Positions 1 to 8,446 of a stretch of 64,000 bases of DNA are shown here, piece after piece. The translations under genes and the position numbers were made by a program. The DNA comes from a candidate division KSB1 bacterium (GTDB lineage: Bacteria; Zhuqueibacterota; Zhuqueibacteria; Residuimicrobiales; Krinioviventaceae). The stretch covers positions 2,418,001-2,482,000 of the forward strand of contig JAXHMJ010000005.1 of NCBI GenBank assembly GCA_034521575.1, in the 5' to 3' direction. The number at the start of each line of letters is the position of its first letter. The first letter of the stretch is position 1. Under the pieces are notes generated by a model that worked only from the letters and a program-made list of their open reading frames with translations, was not told where the DNA came from and made no database searches.

Positions 1-136
1 AATAAATATATTAAATTTAGCAAAGAAAAGGGGTTAGTTTTTTATTAAAACTGAAGAGGAGAAATGGAAATGTAAGAATTGTGGTTCGGGTTTGAGTGTA
101 CATAGAGATAATTGTTTAAATTGTGATTACAAATAG
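1..136 (+). CDS. C-terminal end of a DUF3795-like zinc-ribbon protein (partial, frameshifted)
   Basis: The reading frame ending at the TAG at 134-136 encodes a short tail with two CxxC pairs (KCKNCG, then CLNC) spaced like the C-terminal zinc-binding knuckle of DUF3795 proteins. The upstream part lies outside the window. An in-frame TAG at 35-37 lies just before a run of six T; removing one T restores an open frame (KKGLVFIKTEEEKW), so the break is probably an indel. Base composition is strongly AT-rich, as in the next two genes. The stop codon is followed within about 15 bases by an attC-like inverted repeat, so this appears to be the last part of a cassette. Function is not known; family assignment rests on the tail only. 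Confidence 0.45.
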
Positions 137-149
137 AGATAAAAAACGC

Positions 150-283
150 ACGGTAACAAATGGTATAGTGCATGCGGATTTCAGCGGTTTGCGAAGGTAT
201 GGTGCTCGTAAAAAAAGCCGGGGTAAACTGCCAGGTTTTCGCTTTGTAATCCCGCACGACACATATTGCCAACCGTTATGTCA
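150..283 (+). repeat. attC-like imperfect inverted repeat 1
   Basis: The left arm begins near TAAC (154-157) and the right arm ends near CCGTTATG (273-280). The arms pair imperfectly over about 28 bases (TAAC..TGG..GTG..TGCGG against its complement), with a variable middle. It lies between the stop of the upstream gene and the start of the hydrolase gene. Integron attC sites have this build: imperfect palindrome, AAC / GTT outer cores, located after the stop of each cassette gene. The cores match the attC consensus only loosely. Confidence 0.5.
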
Positions 284-310
284 CATTAAATAGACGAATT
301 GCAGATAATT

Positions 311-1339
311 ATGGATATGAAAAAAATATTTAAAATTGCAGGAAAGCTTTTATTAGGATTTTTGATTCTATTGATTTTGTTGTCACTAACATTGTTTTTG
401 ATAACTAGAGGTGATTATTCTGTGCCCTATACCGTTGAAAAGGATACTACAATTCCGCATATCGAAATAGACAATGTTATTTTCCATGCTGAAACATTTG
501 GAAATGATACCAATAAAACAGTGATAGTAATTCACGGAGGTCCCGGGAACGATTACAGATATCTTCTTCCGCTAAAAGAATTGTCAAAAAAATACTTTGT
601 AGTTTTTTATGATCAGCGAGGAACCGGTTTATCTCCAAGAGTAGATGCCGGTGAACACTCTTTAGATAATTCATTGAAAGACTTGGGCAATATCATTAAT
701 TATTACGCGCCCAATGATAAAGTCAATATTATTGGGCATTCGTGGGGAGCCATGCTTGCCACAGGCTATATAGCTCAATACCCTGAGCGGGTCAGCAAGG
801 CCATCATTGCCGAACCCGGCATGCTAACCAGCGAAAAAGGAAAAGAATACATGCAAAAGTTCAAGATTGACTTTGGTTGGAATGTTTTAAAATCAATGAC
901 ATTAATTGTCTTTGAAAGTCTTCACCTGAAAAACACCGACAAGCAAAGTCGTATAGATTATATTTTTGGCAAAATAGGCACTTTGGATGTTAAAGGCAAC
1001 CCTATGCGAAAGTATTTTTGTAATAAAGATATAACCAACGGTTATTTACCATTTTGGAGGTTAAGTGGTGTTGCGTCGCAATCAATAATAAAGAAAGCAA
1101 TGGATGAGAACGGAAACATACAAATAGATTTGGTGTCCGGATTAGAAAATTACACAAATAAAGTATTGTTTATCGTTGGAGAATGCAACCAAATTATTGG
1201 TGAAGAGTTTCAGCAAGGACACATAAAATACTTTCCTAATGCTAAAATGATAGTTGTAAAAGATGCGGGCCATACGATGTTTGGAGAAAAACCCGAGGAA
1301 TGCATTGAGATAATAGAAAAATATTTTGATACAGAATAA
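311..1339 (+). CDS. membrane-anchored alpha/beta hydrolase (proline iminopeptidase-like)
   Basis: Hydrolase of the alpha/beta fold. The N terminus is a single hydrophobic segment (about residues 5-30) that is likely a membrane anchor or uncleaved signal. HGGPGNDYRY is the oxyanion-hole motif typical of the proline iminopeptidase branch; GHSWGA holds the nucleophile serine; a late GHTMFGE supplies the catalytic histidine. An upstream TTG at 299 is possible and an ATG at 317 also fits; none has a clear ribosome site. The gene is much more AT-rich than the rest of the window and its TAA stop merges with the first core of the following attC-like repeat, as in integron cassettes. Substrate is not predictable. 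Confidence 0.8.
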   Translation: MDMKKIFKIAGKLLLGFLILLILLSLTLFLITRGDYSVPYTVEKDTTIPHIEIDNVIFHAETFGNDTNKTVIVIHGGPGNDYRYLLPLKELSKKYFVVFYDQRGTGLSPRVDAGEHSLDNSLKDLGNIINYYAPNDKVNIIGHSWGAMLATGYIAQYPERVSKAIIAEPGMLTSEKGKEYMQKFKIDFGWNVLKSMTLIVFESLHLKNTDKQSRIDYIFGKIGTLDVKGNPMRKYFCNKDITNGYLPFWRLSGVASQSIIKKAMDENGNIQIDLVSGLENYTNKVLFIVGECNQIIGEEFQQGHIKYFPNAKMIVVKDAGHTMFGEKPEECIEIIEKYFDTE

Positions 1340-1343
1340 CGTG

Positions 1344-1473
1344 GCGTAACACGCGGTCATACACAATGCGGGAGAATATAGTAATTTGAACAAGTGCACA
1401 AAAAGCATAACAACGGTTTGATAGGGGATCGCCCTGAAGCCCGCATTGCGCATCATACCATCAACCGTTGTGA
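1344..1473 (+). repeat. attC-like imperfect inverted repeat 2
   Basis: Begins at GCGTAACACGCGGTCATACA and ends at CATACCATCAACCGTTGTG; the arms match best in AATGCGGG (about 1365-1372) against CCCGCATT (1440-1447). The outer cores are AAC and GTT. An extra internal AACGGTTTG (1411-1419) is complementary to part of the right arm. Same design and same positional context (right after a stop, before the next gene) as the repeats at 150 and 2372. Confidence 0.55.
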
Positions 1474-1502
1474 AAAACCAACCAAATTTGGGAGCAAACT
1501 AT

Positions 1503-2375
1503 ATGAAAAAATTTCAAACCAAACCATTGCTTTATTATGTTATTATTACTTATTGCATAACATGGCTATGTTGGATTACTGCCATTTTAATGGGTTATGA
1601 AGAAATATCATTTTTCAAATTGTTTTCCTGGGACTTTAATAATTCGAAACAAATGATACTTTTTTTTATTTTTAGAATAGGTGTTTACGGACCGTTATTA
1701 GCTTCAGTGTTGGTAACTTTTTGGAGATTTAAACGTGATGGATTGAAAAATCTTTGGAGGCGGATAATAAAATGGAACGTCCCTATAAAGTGGTATTTAT
1801 ATCTATTGCTTATTCCCATTGGTATAAATTTATTTGCTGTGTTGGCAGGCGTTTTAACGGGCTTGTCATTTGATGATTTTTTTCAAAGTGAAATTCCCTG
1901 GTCATTAATTTTGATATACTTTTCTTACCAAATAATTACCAGTGGAATGGAAGAACCCGGCTGGAGAGGGTTTGCACTTGGTCATTTACAAAATAAATAT
2001 ACTGCCGAGAAAGCAAGTTGGATTTTAGGGTTAATATGGGCTATCTGGCATTACCCGTTATTAATATCTCTCTATCATAATCAAGCGATAATTTCAATAA
2101 TATTTTCTTTAGCCGGTTTTACAATGGTTATGATTGGGCAGACCATCATCTATACGTGGTTTTACAATAACACAAAGAGTATATTTATTACCATATTACA
2201 TCATGCCTGGGGTAATACAGCAACTGCATTTATTTTAGGAACTGTAGCCACACATAATCCTATGATCGGTCTCCTCTCCGGTATTTTTACCTGGGCAATA
2301 GCAGCCCTGTTATTAAAAATATTTGGCGGGGAAACGTTAACCAAGGATGAGATGATTTCTATGGACTTGACATAA
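1503..2375 (+). CDS. CPBP-family intramembrane metalloprotease
   Basis: Integral membrane protein of about 290 residues with several hydrophobic helices. It shows the three motifs of the CPBP (CAAX protease / Abi) family: EEPGWRG (EExxxR), IWAIWHYPL (second motif with His) and HHAWGNT (HxxxN). Bacterial members cleave or bind substrates within the membrane; some act in peptide maturation or bacteriocin immunity, but nothing here fixes the role. I chose the ATG at 1503 because GGAG lies at 1491-1494; an earlier in-frame start at 1446 would lie inside the attC-like repeat. AT-rich like the preceding gene. The TAA stop forms part of TAAC, the first core of the following repeat. Confidence 0.85.
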   Translation: MKKFQTKPLLYYVIITYCITWLCWITAILMGYEEISFFKLFSWDFNNSKQMILFFIFRIGVYGPLLASVLVTFWRFKRDGLKNLWRRIIKWNVPIKWYLYLLLIPIGINLFAVLAGVLTGLSFDDFFQSEIPWSLILIYFSYQIITSGMEEPGWRGFALGHLQNKYTAEKASWILGLIWAIWHYPLLISLYHNQAIISIIFSLAGFTMVMIGQTIIYTWFYNNTKSIFITILHHAWGNTATAFILGTVATHNPMIGLLSGIFTWAIAALLLKIFGGETLTKDEMISMDLT

Positions 2376-2501
2376 CACCAAATATAGCACAGCGGGGCGA
2401 TTCGTTGTTATTCGGCATTCCATCTCCGTTTTAAAATAATTCTCGATGGAAAAAGACACGTTCCAAAATCCCCTGCCGATGCTATAATTGCGGAACGTTG
2501 A
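2372..2501 (+). repeat. attC-like imperfect inverted repeat 3
   Basis: Left arm TAACACCAAATATAGCAC..GGGG (from 2373) pairs with a right arm CCCCTGCCGATGCTATAATT and ends at AACGTTG (2494-2500). TATAGCA pairs with TGCTATA and the inner CGGGG / CCCC blocks also match. Third repeat of the series; the AT-rich cassette DNA ends here and base composition shifts to the window average. Confidence 0.5.
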
Positions 2502-3142
2502 TAATATACTGAACGTCATTGAAGAGGATGCCAAACCTCATGTCGTTTTTGACCATAAATGTGTGACTTTGCATGTTCGGTCCGGCAGCAGTACTGCCAA
2601 ATGTGCTGAGGGAGTAAAAAGTCCTGTTCAATTATAAAGTTATACGTCATGACGCTGCAAAGGATTACGTAGAACTGGAGAAATGACCGGATAACCAATC
2701 TTGTCGATTATGTACCACTTGAATTTGCGGGACACTCAGAACAAGTGTCTGGTATGCATGCCAGCTCTGTCCGGTGTGCAAAAAGGACTCGAACGTTTGA
2801 TAGGCGTGGATGATACAACCATATGGCGTTTGAACGCTGTATTTTGTTTCAAACGAAAAAGCTTGATTGGTGACCCCCAAAAGCGCCCATAACAGAAGCA
2901 CAGGTTTTTTCATTATTTATTGATCCGGACATTGTCAGACAGGTTTGAGTTTGATATGCATACGGATTCGGCCGCATCAAGTTTCAGAACCCGATTGATC
3001 TGTGTCCTGTTTGTCTCGGCAACAGGCTCTTGCTTGTAAGGATTCACACTGTTTTGACCGCAGACCGCCCCGGAATGAATCAGCCAGATAGATAATATGG
3101 GTCTCCTGGTGAAATTTTCTTTTGCGCCTCAAATGATGCGAT
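2502..3142. other. intergenic stretch with probable gene remnants
   Basis: No intact gene is convincing. On the plus strand, 2512-2637 reads openly for about 42 codons (contains KPHVVFDHKCVTLHVRSG) and then stops; I do not recognise it. On the minus strand a short secreted-protein-like frame is listed separately. From 2935 to 3142 I see nothing coding. The stretch reads as decayed DNA between the cassette run and the polX gene. Confidence 0.4.
2665..2913 (-). pseudogene. possible remnant of a small secreted protein
   Basis: An 82-codon frame whose first 20 residues (MKKPVLLLWALLGVTNQAFS) look like a signal peptide: basic start, hydrophobic core, small residues before a possible cut. The rest has no recognisable domain and contains the tetrapeptide-plus HAYQT twice, about 16 residues apart. 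No good ribosome site is visible. It may be the start of a decayed exported protein or chance. Low confidence. Confidence 0.25.
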
Positions 3143-4870
3143 TTATGATTTTTTCAGCAGTGTTTTCAGCTCGTTCCAGCTGTGGGTGTTGAGCACGTCA
3201 TCCGCTTCGAGCCAGCCGCGCCGCGCCTGACCGATGCCGAAACGCATATGATCGAGATCGTCTGTGGTGTGCGCGTCCGTGGAAATGGCCAGTTTGATGC
3301 CCTTTTCTTTGGCCATGCGGCAGTGCGTATCTGACAAATCCAGGCGAACGGGCTGGGCGTTCAATTCTAAAAAACAGTTGTTGTCCTTTGCCGCGTCCAT
3401 TACGGCGTCCATATCCAGTTTATAGGGCTCGCGTTCTCCGATCAGTCGGCCGGTCGGATGTGCGAAAATATGGAAATGCGGGTTTTGCATCGCCTTGATG
3501 ACGCGTTTTGTCTGTTGTTTTTCGGTCAATTGGGTGTTGTAATGGATGGAACAGATCACGATATCCAGTTCTTTCAGGATATCGTTGCTCAGATCAAGCG
3601 ACCCGTCTTCCAGGATATCTACTTCGATGGATTTGAGAATGCGGAAATCCTCGAACGATGGGTTCAATTTTTCGATGCGCTGCAATTGCTGTTCGAGTTT
3701 TTTGTCATCCAGTCCCCCGGCCACACTGACGCGTTTGGAGTGATCCGTGACCGCCAGGTATTCGTAGCCCTTTTTCCGGGCGGCCTCGGCCATGTCTTTT
3801 AGCGAAAATTTGCCGTCCGAGGCGGTGGTGTGCGACTGCAGGTCGCCTTTGATATCGGACAGGTCGATCAGTTCCGGCAAGTCGTTCGATTCGGCGGCTT
3901 TGAACTCGCCGTTGTTTTCGCGCAGTTCCGGGGGAATAAAAGGCAGTCCCACCTGCTCATAAACCTCGGTCTCGGTTTTGCCGGCGATGCGTTTGCCGCC
4001 TTTATAGACGCCGTATTCATTAATCTTGAATCCCCGGTCCACCCCCATTTTGCGCACGGCAATATTATGGGCTTTGGAGCCGGTGAAATAGTGAAGCGCC
4101 GCCCCGTATCCGGCCTGCGGCACGACGCGCAAATCCACCTGCAGTCCGTTGCGCAAAACCACGGATGATTTGGTGTCGCCGTGCGCCAGAATTCGCTCCA
4201 CATCTTCATACCGGACAAATGGGTCCATGACATCCGCATCCTGCTTCCAGCTCACCAGGATATCCACATCGCCTACCGTCTCTTTGCGGCGCCGATAACT
4301 GCCGGCGATATCGAGCTGTTTGACGCCGTCGATGCCCTGCAGATAATCCTGCAGGGGTTTGATATAGTCTTCGGCAATGGCCCACCTGAAGCGTTGTTTT
4401 TCGCCGCTTTGCTGCAAACGCTCCAACTCGTCCAGGATTTTGTCCTGGGTTTTCTGGCCGAATCCCTTCAGAGCCTTGATCTTGTCCGATTTTGCGGCGC
4501 TTTCCAGATCGGACAGACTTTTGATATTCAGTTTGTCATACAGGGTTTTGACGCGTTTGGGACCCAGACTCTCCATTTGCATCATGCGCGGCAGCGCTTC
4601 CGGGAGCTCGGCTTCGAGTTCTTTGAGCTGTTTCAGGCGGCCGGTCTCTGCGATTTCCTGAATCTTGCCGGCCAGATCCTGTCCGATGCCCGACAGGTCG
4701 CTCAGGTTTTTGCCCTGATCGAGCATGTCGGTTATGTTTTGCGATAATCCGGAAATGGTAGCCGAAGCCTGCCGGTAAGCGCGCACACGGAACGGATTGG
4801 CGCCTTTGATGTCCAGCAGGTCGGCAACTTTGGACAAACTATCGGCAATATCGCTGTTGTGTATGGGCAT
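3143..4870 (-). CDS. polX: DNA polymerase/3'-5' exonuclease PolX
   Basis: A 575-residue family X DNA polymerase joined to a PHP nuclease domain, the usual bacterial PolX size and order. The N-terminal part holds helix-hairpin-helix DNA-binding segments (for example LSGIGQDLAGKIQEI and LKGFGQKTQDKI). The polymerase palm has GSYRRRKETVGDVDIL (about 189-205), containing the GS and DxD metal-binding residues. The PHP domain starts near residue 345 (SHTTASDG) and contains TDHS, HPTGR and STDAH metal ligands. The protein fills short gaps in repair and has 3'-5' exonuclease and AP-endonuclease activity in studied homologues. It is transcribed alone or after the lipoprotein gene, separated by a hairpin at 4950-4980. 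Confidence 0.95.
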   Translation of the reverse strand: MPIHNSDIADSLSKVADLLDIKGANPFRVRAYRQASATISGLSQNITDMLDQGKNLSDLSGIGQDLAGKIQEIAETGRLKQLKELEAELPEALPRMMQMESLGPKRVKTLYDKLNIKSLSDLESAAKSDKIKALKGFGQKTQDKILDELERLQQSGEKQRFRWAIAEDYIKPLQDYLQGIDGVKQLDIAGSYRRRKETVGDVDILVSWKQDADVMDPFVRYEDVERILAHGDTKSSVVLRNGLQVDLRVVPQAGYGAALHYFTGSKAHNIAVRKMGVDRGFKINEYGVYKGGKRIAGKTETEVYEQVGLPFIPPELRENNGEFKAAESNDLPELIDLSDIKGDLQSHTTASDGKFSLKDMAEAARKKGYEYLAVTDHSKRVSVAGGLDDKKLEQQLQRIEKLNPSFEDFRILKSIEVDILEDGSLDLSNDILKELDIVICSIHYNTQLTEKQQTKRVIKAMQNPHFHIFAHPTGRLIGEREPYKLDMDAVMDAAKDNNCFLELNAQPVRLDLSDTHCRMAKEKGIKLAISTDAHTTDDLDHMRFGIGQARRGWLEADDVLNTHSWNELKTLLKKS

Positions 4871-4949
4871 AATGTGTTCTCTTTTATTGCAAAGCTGTCA
4901 TTGATTGTGTTTCATCTGGCGTCTTGTCGCGCTACAGACAAAGTTCAAA

Positions 4950-4980
4950 CGCCCGGGTCCTGTTTTGCCTGACCGGGCGC
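4950..4980 (-). terminator. hairpin downstream of the lipoprotein gene
   Basis: Read on the minus strand, GCGCCCGGTC and GACCCGGGCG pair across a short A-rich loop and are followed by TTTGAACTTTG. The T-run is weak, so termination may be partial. It lies between the lipoprotein stop and the polX start. Confidence 0.6.
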
Positions 4981-4997
4981 TCATTATTAATAACAAA

Positions 4998-5810
4998 TCA
5001 GAGATGGCGCTTTAAAGATGCGCGAAGGTAAGATGCTGATCCCCCCGAGAGACGATATTTACTGCAGGTGTGCACCAGATCCCCGACCTGCGGCGACCCG
5101 TCGACAATTTTGAATGCAATATTGTTATCCAGGGTCTGGATCACCCGGCCTTCTCCGATAGATGCATAGTCGGATTTGCTGCCGCGGACGATTTCACAGA
5201 GTTTGCCTTTGCTGAAATATTCCGGGCGATCGGCTTTGACCAGGAAATAACCTTGTTTGATTTTTAAAATCTCATAAAACAGATCCTCGACCCTCTGTTG
5301 ATCCTGAGAGTCTGCCCACACCGCCTCCGTATCGGAGTCGGCCGGTTCGGGTTCAAAGGCATCTGTTTGCTGTACGGACTCTGCCTGTGCCCCTTGCCGG
5401 TTCACCACCTGGCCGGTGATTACGGTCATCGCGCCATGCCGCATGCCCAGCAGTCCGAGAATCCAGGGACCTTGCGGCGTATAGGATACATGCGCGCCGA
5501 TTAGGGCATCGCCGCCCATCTGTTCAACCTCCGGGATGATCTTGGCGTCAAAAACAAATTGCGGGCTTGCGTTTCCGCTTTTCATAAAGATGCCCAGAAT
5601 GGGGATCGGCAGGTAGGCCTCCTTTTCCACGTGGATCAACTGACCCCGCGGAGAATACGGCGTGGCGCTTTCGCTGCCGGGATCATCGCCCAGGGTGACA
5701 AACAATTCATCGGGAGACGGATAGCCCACTTTGTGGGTGATGCTGGAGGCACAGTTCAATAACAGAGACAGAATGGCAAACAGCACAAGACATAAAGAGA
5801 TGTTTTTCAA
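4998..5810 (-). CDS. hypothetical lipoprotein
   Basis: A 270-residue protein with a lipoprotein signal: a hydrophobic run followed by LLLNC, giving Cys-20 as the lipidated residue, so it is probably fixed to the inner or outer membrane facing the periplasm. The middle (about 95-135) is rich in Gly and hydrophobic residues (MGGDALIGAHVSY and ILGLLGMRHGAMTVITGQVV), a pattern like YbjQ/heavy-metal-binding-type domains or other small beta folds. The C-terminal 90 residues (from VEDLFYEILKIKQGYF) form a separate domain with a GEGRVIQ..NNIAFKIVDG pattern. I do not recognise the family and assign no function. Confidence 0.7.
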   Translation of the reverse strand: MKNISLCLVLFAILSLLLNCASSITHKVGYPSPDELFVTLGDDPGSESATPYSPRGQLIHVEKEAYLPIPILGIFMKSGNASPQFVFDAKIIPEVEQMGGDALIGAHVSYTPQGPWILGLLGMRHGAMTVITGQVVNRQGAQAESVQQTDAFEPEPADSDTEAVWADSQDQQRVEDLFYEILKIKQGYFLVKADRPEYFSKGKLCEIVRGSKSDYASIGEGRVIQTLDNNIAFKIVDGSPQVGDLVHTCSKYRLSGGSASYLRASLKRHL

Positions 5811-6069
5811 TTTGATCTCTCCTTTGAATGATTTGCATTTTCTGTTTTAGCATGCAGTCAAATGTATCAAACGCTATACATTTGAAAATTGTCCAAATCG
5901 ATTAATCTTTTGAATCCAATGCGTCTGGCTCCTGTATGGTCAATCTGTTGGCACGCGCGTATGTATTCACGCTCTGTCAACAGTGTGTATTTCTGTACAA
6001 ATAACCCCGACATTACTCTCCAAACTTAGTATTTTTTATGTTTGAATGCAAGATATTTTTCCAGATAAC

Positions 6070-6831
6070 CTATTCGTACATATTTTCCGGGTCCATACGG
6101 CATAGCTCGAACAGGACGTCCGCGATTTTTTCTGTCACAGCTCTGAAAAACCGCTCCCCTTTGTCTTTTGAGGCATGTTGGGGATTTCCCACACCTGTGT
6201 CGGCTGTGATTTTGGACCACTTGCGTTCGGTCCACAGCCAGTGTTCAGAGAATTCTTTAATTTTGAACGATTTTACTTGTCCGTTTCCCCATTTTTTTTT
6301 GGCAAGCACGAGTTCGGGATTCAGATAGAGCAGCAGGCTGGTTTCCATTTCCTCGGCATGGTCACCCGGGTTTGTAAAAAAATCAGAGCGGTCCAGAGCC
6401 TCGAACCAGTTTGCCGTGCACAGGAACATGTTTTGAAACTCGAGGCCCAGTTCCCGCAGCATGGGTTTGAACTCATTGCCGCCGTGACTGTTGAGCAGCA
6501 TCAGCTTGTGAATACCCTGACGGTTTAATACGGTTACGAGGTCACGCAGGATGGCCTGCTGAGTCGAGGGGCTGAGGTTCATGTCCAGATAAATATCCGT
6601 CTGGCCGGTGTTGACGCCGTAGGGGATGGGGGGCAGGACAATCAGTCTGGCGCCCTTTTCCCAGGCGATGCGGGCGGATTCGGCAGCAATGGCTTTGGAT
6701 TCAATGACGTCACTGGAATAGGGCAAATGATAATTATGGGCTTCAACCGCACCCCAAGGCAGCACTGCCAGGTTAAATTTGGCGTTTTTGATGTGGTGCC
6801 AATTGGTTTCAGCCAGGATATAGGGGCGCAT
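6070..6831 (-). CDS. creatininase family protein (amidohydrolase)
   Basis: Around 253 residues, the size of creatininase / MftE / ArfB-type metal-dependent amidohydrolases. Family signatures are PWGAVEAHNYHLPYSSDV (metal ligands Glu, His and Asp near the N terminus), SHGGNEFK and GDHAEEMETSL (late His and Glu ligands). These enzymes open cyclic amides or trim small peptides; the substrate cannot be told from sequence, and no mycofactocin genes are near, so a MftE role is not supported. I chose the ATG at 6831 because AGGA precedes it by about 7 bases; a TTG at 6864 would add 11 unconserved residues. The stop lies 43 bases after yhbY begins to the right, so they may be co-transcribed (yhbY first). 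Confidence 0.85.
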   Translation of the reverse strand: MRPYILAETNWHHIKNAKFNLAVLPWGAVEAHNYHLPYSSDVIESKAIAAESARIAWEKGARLIVLPPIPYGVNTGQTDIYLDMNLSPSTQQAILRDLVTVLNRQGIHKLMLLNSHGGNEFKPMLRELGLEFQNMFLCTANWFEALDRSDFFTNPGDHAEEMETSLLLYLNPELVLAKKKWGNGQVKSFKIKEFSEHWLWTERKWSKITADTGVGNPQHASKDKGERFFRAVTEKIADVLFELCRMDPENMYE

Positions 6832-6874
6832 GGTCAGGTCCTGTTTTTTACAAGATTTTTGCAAAACATTACTT

Positions 6875-7180
6875 TTATTTTGTTGGCAGATTCACTTTGC
6901 GTTTATCTTCTTCCGGGTGCTGACGGTACAGAATGGCCACATGCCCGATCAGATCGACCAAATGACAGCGCAGTTTTTGGGTGATCTCTGCAACCAGGTC
7001 TTTTTTCTGATCCTTGAACTCCAGAAACCGGATTTTGATCAGCTCATGATCATTCAGCGAATGGTCAATGGCGTCCAGGACTTCAGTTGATAGTCCGTTT
7101 TTTCCGATAACGGCCACCGGGTTGATGGAATGCGCGAGTCCGCGCAGTTTGCCGCGTTGTGAACTGGTGAGTAACTCCAT
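6875..7180 (-). CDS. yhbY: YhbY-type CRM-domain RNA-binding protein
   Basis: A 101-residue protein that is essentially one CRM (chloroplast RNA splicing and ribosome maturation) domain. The start LTSSQRGKLRGLAHSINPV and the GKNGLS loop (RNA-binding GxxG-type turn) are typical; the strand LIKIRFLE follows. Known YhbY binds the assembling large ribosomal subunit. It ends in a short basic tail with KRKVNLP. The gene sits 18 bases downstream of the amidase gene on the same strand, so it is probably read in one unit: nitroreductase, amidase, yhbY, creatininase-like. Confidence 0.9.
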   Translation of the reverse strand: MELLTSSQRGKLRGLAHSINPVAVIGKNGLSTEVLDAIDHSLNDHELIKIRFLEFKDQKKDLVAEITQKLRCHLVDLIGHVAILYRQHPEEDKRKVNLPTK

Positions 7181-7198
7181 AGGTTTGGTCCTTTATAC

Positions 7199-8446
7199 TT
7201 AGGGGTCAATATAGTCGAGTACGCCCAGATAGAGCCAGTTGGCGACGGCCTGACGATTGTTTGCCCGCACGAATCGATCCTGATCGCGTTGATTTTGAAT
7301 GTTGCCCAATTCGATGTAAACGCTGTTGACCTGGCTGTGTTCCAGCATGTACAGGTTGCGGGTGGTGATCAGGCTTTTGTATCCGCGACCGGGCTGGTGC
7401 TCGTCGTATTTGTCGCGTACGGTTCTGTACATGGACAAAGCAAGTGCTTTGCCGATGCGGTCGTTCTGCTTGTAATAATAAAAAATATCCACGCGTTTTT
7501 TCCCGGATCGGGAATCGACGTGCAAAATAATGCTGTATTGATTGCTGCTGCGGAAGCGGTTCTTATGTTTGAGCGCGTTGAGAATATTGGCGCGTTTTTC
7601 GAGACGGTTGATGGTGTAGCGGGATATGGCTTCATTGCCCCAGTAATATTCATCCCGGTCTCCCTTGAGAATGGCATCATCCCGGATGCCGTCATCGGGG
7701 TCGCGGACAATAATATAGACCAGGGCGCCATGTTTGATCAGTTCCCGGCCCAGTCTCAGAGTGATATCATAGGCGTATTCGTCTTCGTGCAGGTGGTAAC
7801 GGCCGCGCTTGCCGATCGCGCCGGGATCGGGTCCGCCATGCCCGCTGACCAGGTAAAAAATACAGTCCTTGAGCCGCTGATCTTCGACTGTCACGCGCGA
7901 ATACTTTGGTCCGAATATAGAGAAATTGTATTCCTTGCCAGGATTTGATTCGCCGGTGTCCTCTGCATCAGAATCTTGGGGTGTTTTCAGTTCCGGATTG
8001 TCCCGAAACCAGTGCAGCGGCACCCAGAGCCGGTTGTCGTCCGTATACAGTTCATCGCGCAGGCCCAGCAGGTGCATGCGTTTGTTGTAACGCTCCAGTT
8101 CCTTTGCCCGGTCATAATCATCGATTCCCAGGGTTGAACGAATGGTTTGTCCGTCAAAACGGACAACAAGGATTGGCATTTGATAGAATTGACCGCGAAC
8201 CAGCGTGTCATCGCCGTCCAGACGGTCTTTATTCAGGGTGCAGAAGGATTCGATGTACGGTTGGGTGGTGGGCAGTTCGTATCGCCGCAACAGCGTATAG
8301 ATTCCGTCTCCGTCCCGGGTGCCGGTCTCTACATAAGTAATCGCATGGGCAGAGTAGGGGCTTGCAAGGAGGAATAACAGCCATATAAATACAAAAGGGT
8401 TCCGGCAGCTGTGTTTCGATTTCAGTGAGCTCTGCATGCGGTTCAT
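7199..8446 (-). CDS. secreted N-acetylmuramoyl-L-alanine amidase (Amidase_3)
   Basis: A 415-residue exported protein. The signal peptide spans about residues 18-35 (FIWLLFLLASPYSAHA). The C-terminal half is an Amidase_3 zinc domain: SGHGGPDPGA gives the first His, HEDEYAYD the Glu, ILHVDSR the second His, and YIELGN the catalytic Glu. It cuts the bond between MurNAc and L-Ala in peptidoglycan, acting in the periplasm in cell separation or wall turnover. The N-terminal 160 residues (GDGIYTLLRRYEL..FCTLN) look like a LysM-like or wall-binding region, seen in FCB-group amidases. Its start overlaps the nitroreductase stop by 4 bases (translational coupling). Confidence 0.9.
   Translation of the reverse strand: MNRMQSSLKSKHSCRNPFVFIWLLFLLASPYSAHAITYVETGTRDGDGIYTLLRRYELPTTQPYIESFCTLNKDRLDGDDTLVRGQFYQMPILVVRFDGQTIRSTLGIDDYDRAKELERYNKRMHLLGLRDELYTDDNRLWVPLHWFRDNPELKTPQDSDAEDTGESNPGKEYNFSIFGPKYSRVTVEDQRLKDCIFYLVSGHGGPDPGAIGKRGRYHLHEDEYAYDITLRLGRELIKHGALVYIIVRDPDDGIRDDAILKGDRDEYYWGNEAISRYTINRLEKRANILNALKHKNRFRSSNQYSIILHVDSRSGKKRVDIFYYYKQNDRIGKALALSMYRTVRDKYDEHQPGRGYKSLITTRNLYMLEHSQVNSVYIELGNIQNQRDQDRFVRANNRQAVANWLYLGVLDYIDP

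Noticed and set aside
45-272. Minus-strand open frame of 75 codons
   Set aside because: It lies across the attC-like repeat and the end of the edge cassette, and has no domain or ribosome site.
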